From Rhizophagus irregularis (Eukaryota; Glomeromycota; Glomeromycetes; Glomerales; Glomeraceae), in the NCBI RefSeq assembly GCF_026210795.1, contig NC_089445.1:4092001-4156000 (forward strand): a DNA stretch of 64,000 nucleotides. The letters are read 5' to 3'. Under the pieces are notes generated by a model. It worked only from the letters and a program-made list of their open reading frames with translations, had not been told where the DNA came from and did not search any database. Positions 60,396-64,000 of this stretch are shown here, piece by piece (position 1 is the first letter of the stretch; each line of letters opens with the position of its first letter). A program made the translations under genes and the position numbers.

Positions 60396-60575
60396 TTAAA
60401 TAAAGAATTCTTGAAGTTTTTTTAGGTTTCTATAAATTATAGGATTCTTAAGGATTCCTAATAAAAAAACTTCAAGATTTATTAAGGGATTTTTAAGGAA
60501 TCCATAAAATATCAGATCTCCAAGGATTCTATAGAAATTTACAGAATCCCTAGGGATCTGCATACCAAAAAATTT
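60396..60575. repeat. AAGGATTC degenerate repeat, copy 2
   Basis: Same word set as 58190-58480 and the same right end (ACCAAAAAATTTACTGAT). It lies just outside the right edge of the array. An 81-codon minus frame here only follows the repeat. Confidence 0.7.
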
Positions 60576-60644
60576 ACTGATAAAGTTTAATATACTTACA
60601 TACATATCTTCATTATCAAAAATGCATTTTCCAGATATCAACGC

Positions 60645-60812
60645 TTAATCTTTAATATTTAATTCATGTAATGATGTTTGTTTTTTATAAAATCCATAGT
60701 GAAAATTTCTGAATGTTTTTGGTGAAATCATATAGTTTGCCAAACCAATGACAAATCCACCATCTAATCCTTTGGATTTGATTTGACATAATACAAATAC
60801 TGCTGATGGCAT
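60645..60812 (-). CDS. 55-aa open frame, probably last exon of a lost gene
   Basis: ATG at 60812, TAA at 60645-60647. The frame is clean and protein-like: FVLCQIKSKGLDGGFVIGLA, NYMISPKTFRNFHYGFYKKQ, TSLHELNIKD. Gly-rich turns and mixed composition contrast sharply with the AT-rich flanks. Nothing upstream on the minus strand looks like a preceding exon, so it is either a very small gene or a surviving exon. Family not recognised. Confidence 0.4.
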   Translation of the reverse strand: MPSAVFVLCQIKSKGLDGGFVIGLANYMISPKTFRNFHYGFYKKQTSLHELNIKD

Positions 60813-62179
60813 ATTTTTTTTTTCTTAAAAAAAAATTCTAAAGTGGTATTAAAAGAAATGGGTTAGATATTTATATTAATTGGAAATTTTTTTTTTTAAT
60901 ATATAATTTAATTATTTACTAGTTGTCACCCGTTGCTTATTGTGAAAAAATAATTATCAATAAAAATTGATTAATTTTTTTAGAAGTATTTTTGAGAAAA
61001 CTTTAATATTATGAAAATACTACAAATATTTATATTAATTAATTAATTATTTCTTATTATTTTTAAACTTATAATCAACCTAGGAAAAATATTTGAAACA
61101 TTTAAATGTAATAGAAATCTGTTCATTTCATTTATTATTAATTTAACTAAACCATTTGAATTAAGAATTTTGGATATGGAATTAATTATAAAATATTGTA
61201 AAAATATCAATTTTTTTTTGATTTTTATGAATTTGAAAAAAATTAAAAATAAATTTGGGGGAAAGAAATCGGTTCAAAAAAAGGGAAATTTCTGAAAAAA
61301 AAAGGAATCTGAAAAAAATAAGTATCGAAAAAAATTAAACCTAAACGGGAAAAGAATGAGAAAAAACAAATTTTCGGTTTGAAAAAAAAAAACTAAACCG
61401 AAAGAAGAAAGGAAGAAAATTTTTTTTCAGTTTGAAGGTAAAATGAAATTGTATTAGTCGATTGGATTGGAATGTACACGGATAAATAGATCAGGTGGAG
61501 GTATGTCACGGGTTTTAATTATATGACATGGATTTCAAGTTACACAATTCAAATTATTATGCAGAGACTCTGACAAATTTTTTAAGTTAAGTTATATAGA
61601 TTTATCAAAAAATTTATTGATTTAATTACAAAATATCTATATAATTAAAACAATCTCACAACAAAAATTCGTTAATATCAAAAAACAATTTCACACGAAT
61701 TTATTAGTTAGAAACAATATCATTGACTAAAAAAAGAATAGACTATTTTTTGGGTTAAAAAAAAATCCAAAATTTTGATAAATTCCGATTAAAAAAAAAT
61801 CCCCAATAATGATAAAAAGAGGGAAAAATTAAAAAAAAAAAGACTAAAAAGGTAGTTTCGGTTTTTTGGTAAAAACTGAAAAAAATTATTATTAAAGAAA
61901 TGGTTCGTGGTAATTAAGAGAGCGGAAATGACCACAAATAAATGCATAATCCATCAGAATAAAAAAAAATACAGTTAAAATTTTAATTAACTGTAAATGT
62001 AGATTTGTTATCGTAGTCAGTTAATTATGATATATTTTAATTATGATATGATAATTACGAAATAGATCAAACGCACACTTTTCAATGTTACACAATTCAA
62101 ATTATTTATACAGGGTAATCTAAATATGACAAAATTTTTTAGTATGATATTTAGTGTGGGAATAAAGATTTAAAAATCT

Positions 62180-62700
62180 TAGATAATTATTTGGGAAAAA
62201 TATCTCGTCATTAATTTTTAGTATGAAAAAAGATTCTCATATTTAAATAAAAAATAATCTGTATTGTGTTTTTTTTAAAAATTTTTTCGTAAATCATTTT
62301 AGTAATACTCCAAACGAAAAAAAAGATCTTGAACAATTATAATTATGTCTTTTGTTTTTTATTTAATAAAAAAAATCTTTTAGATAATTATTTATTATTA
62401 ATTTTGAGAAAAAAATTCTCATATATAAATAAAATAATAATTTGTTTTATTGTACTTTTTTTAATTTGTTTAGATTATTTGAAAAATTCTTTCGTAACTG
62501 TAAATTGATCATGTGATTTCTGACGAAAAAAAGTTCTCAAATTAATTATAATTATACCTTTCACTTTATTTAATGAAGAAAATCCTAGATAATTATTCAT
62601 TATTAATTTTAATAAAAAAGTCCTTATATTTAATAAAGAAATAATTTATAATTTTTTTAATAATATTTTTTTTCTTTTAGTGAAAAAATTAATTTGATCT
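62180..62700. repeat. tandem repeat, about 203-bp period, three diverged copies
   Basis: TAGATAATTATT(T/C)... starts at 62180, 62381 and 62586. Each copy continues with ATTAATTTT, a GAAAAAA(A)TTCTCATAT-like line, a T-run with TTCGTAA, and ACGAAAAAAAG...ATAATTAT. Confidence 0.7.
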
Positions 62701-63081
62701 TATTGTATAGCAAAGGATTTATATTTAATCGTATTAAATACATGATCATTTTTCCACAGCAAATTTTGTATAGTTCTTTCTATCCTATAGGCTATAAGCC
62801 ACCCGAAAATGTTCCGATCTTTTAAAAAAAGAGAACTTTAATAATAAAAAACTTTTATTCAATTACTTAATTTAGTTAATAAAGATTATGCAAAGTAAAT
62901 AAGTAATTGTGTATTGAAAAAAAAAATTCCCATGATTATTTCTAGTAGAATTGATGGTCATTTTAGCTTAATTTTATGTGCCACTAAACATCTTAGATTT
63001 TATATACTATGCTTTTTTTTTCTAATTTCATAAAGTTGGCCGACTCAACTCATAATTCCCAGATGTAACCTGTGGGGATAT

Positions 63082-63213
63082 TTAATCACACATGACTTTG
63101 CAAGTAATATCAAAACGTTCGTGTCCCATGATAGTAAAATGGGTATCAGCCAAATTTGCTGATATTTTTACTGTTCGTGGATTAATGCAACAAGCACGCG
63201 GTATTGGAGACAT
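63082..63213 (-). CDS. candidate 43-aa frame or exon relic
   Basis: Frame one starts with an ATG at 63213 and reads MSPIPRACCINPRTVKISAN, LADTHFTIMGHERFDITCKV, MCD and TAA. An overlapping minus frame reads TIIEDILNVSNTACLLH, stop, STNSKNISKFG, stop, YPFYYHGTRTF, which is equally protein-like. The region is richer in G+C than its surroundings and probably descends from an exon, but which frame was coding is undecided. Confidence 0.25.
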   Translation of the reverse strand: MSPIPRACCINPRTVKISANLADTHFTIMGHERFDITCKVMCD

Positions 63214-63690
63214 TTAGAATATCCTCTATAATGGTAAAGAGTTCTTCTAACAGTTTACGGTCATGTAACATTTACTTTTTTTGTTATCTATTAAGTTACT
63301 ATAGAGACAAAACATAAGTTTTGGGAATAAACCATTGATTACATTTAAATTTAAACGTCTACAAAAACTAATATAATTAAATAAAGGTATTTTTGTATCT
63401 CCATACCTATAATAGTACGTGAAGCGTAAAAGTTATGTAATTTCTCGGAATTGTCATGACTTCTACAAGACTTATAATTCTAGTATAATACTACTCCATC
63501 ATATAAAATATAAGCATTCATACCAAAGGAGAATATCACTATTCTAGAAATTTTTGTGAATTTTACATATGCTTTTGTAAGGACACAAACTTTCGCTAAT
63601 GTTGACTTCAAAGATCTCAAGCTATGGAAAAAGAAAATGAAAAATTAACTACTGTCAATAAAAATATTAACGTCAATATTAAGGAAGAAA

Positions 63691-63760
63691 AACGGATATC
63701 CGCGGATATTCGAATGTGGATATCCGGATAATCCGACGGATATCCGGATATTATCCGTTA
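63691..63760. repeat. GGATATCCG palindromic repeat, second location
   Basis: ACGGATATCCGCGGATATTC followed by further TATCCGGATA words; the same family as 14961-15200. A smaller cluster lies at 63936-63960. Confidence 0.7.
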
Positions 63761-64000
63761 AGAGTAATTTGGACAAATTTTATAATGCCGGCCAGAATTA
63801 TGCTAAAATATTTCCTTTTTTAGACATTTATGATACACAACCTCTTGATTTTTAGAAAAATAATTTTTTGTGAAACACCAAGGTGTAATCCTGATCGAAT
63901 TATTAATTTGGCCTGAATTAGTCTGCAAAAATAATTGGATATCCGGATGGACGGATATAAACTCTAGTGTGGAACCGCTTTCTCTTTCGAAGATTAGCAA

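Larger units (their letters stand above)
60813..64000. other. AT-rich region with tandem repeats at the right end of the window
   Basis: Holds the 200-bp tandem repeat at 62180-62660, ATCCG words near 63691-63960, a repeated GTTACACAATTCAAATTATT (about 61540 and 62085) and long A/T runs. A candidate short exon at 63082-63213 is listed separately. The frame running off the end at 63803-64000 (minus) is not convincing. Confidence 0.4.

Noticed and set aside
60396-60641. 81-codon minus frame
   Set aside because: It follows the AAGGATTC repeat, so its regular Leu/Ile/Asn pattern is a by-product.
1-64000. tRNA, rRNA or snRNA genes
   Set aside because: I looked for T-arm words such as GGTTCGAATC and for paired acceptor ends and found none; AT-rich hairpins alone are not evidence. 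A covariance-model scan would be decisive.

Overview
The window looks like nuclear DNA of an arbuscular mycorrhizal fungus (Glomeromycotina, Rhizophagus-like). This is inferred from very high A+T content, genes cut by 70-90 bp introns with GTAAGT-type donors and T-rich acceptors, a TKL-type kinase with the Cys-rich leader common in these fungi, a decayed Argonaute, several families I remember as multi-copy in Rhizophagus, and a large load of small non-autonomous transposons. No database search was possible; family assignments are from motif recognition and memory.

Layout. 20-770 (+) is the last three exons of a multi-pass membrane protein. 1554-1868 is a MULE-like miniature transposon containing TTAGGG-type telomere repeats. 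2477-4141 (-) is a lineage-type gene broken by one in-frame stop. 4486-7751 holds tandem repeats, a perfect 45-bp-arm hairpin, coding relics and a Crinkler-like N-terminal exon at 6904-7242. The best intact genes are a protein kinase (8368-9856, -), a UDP-glycosyltransferase (10246-12118, +), a two-SANT-domain protein lacking its first exon (15490-16044, +), a secreted pepsin-like aspartic protease (17370-18596, -) and a two-exon lineage-specific gene (25001-25646, -). A gene at 23209-24086 (+) carries a tandem duplication of an exon with its intron.

From 26 kb onward the window is mainly a gene graveyard: an Argonaute pseudogene (26347-27320, -), a C2H2-like relic (29828-30240, +), a coiled-coil-type relic (30929-31646, +), old relics at 38-40 kb, and a multi-exon pseudogene (43977-45716, -). 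Between them lie TA-flanked mariner/pogo-like MITEs (28928-29111, 32691-33218, 42192-42358), a hAT-like MITE (16499-16863) and other dispersed repeats.

The most unusual structure is at about 56.8-60.1 kb. Read on the minus strand it is a run of tiny exon-like blocks (27-37 nt) separated by introns with good donors, T-rich tracts and acceptors. In unit after unit the predicted branch-point motif (TACTAAC or CTAAT type) sits in the loop of a short hairpin whose stem changes between units by paired substitutions. Several donors also lie in hairpins. This may be a repeat-derived microexon gene or an introner-like expansion.

The genes do not form a pathway or operon. The intact ones are independent eukaryotic transcription units (signalling kinase, glycosyltransferase, secreted protease, DNA-binding protein).
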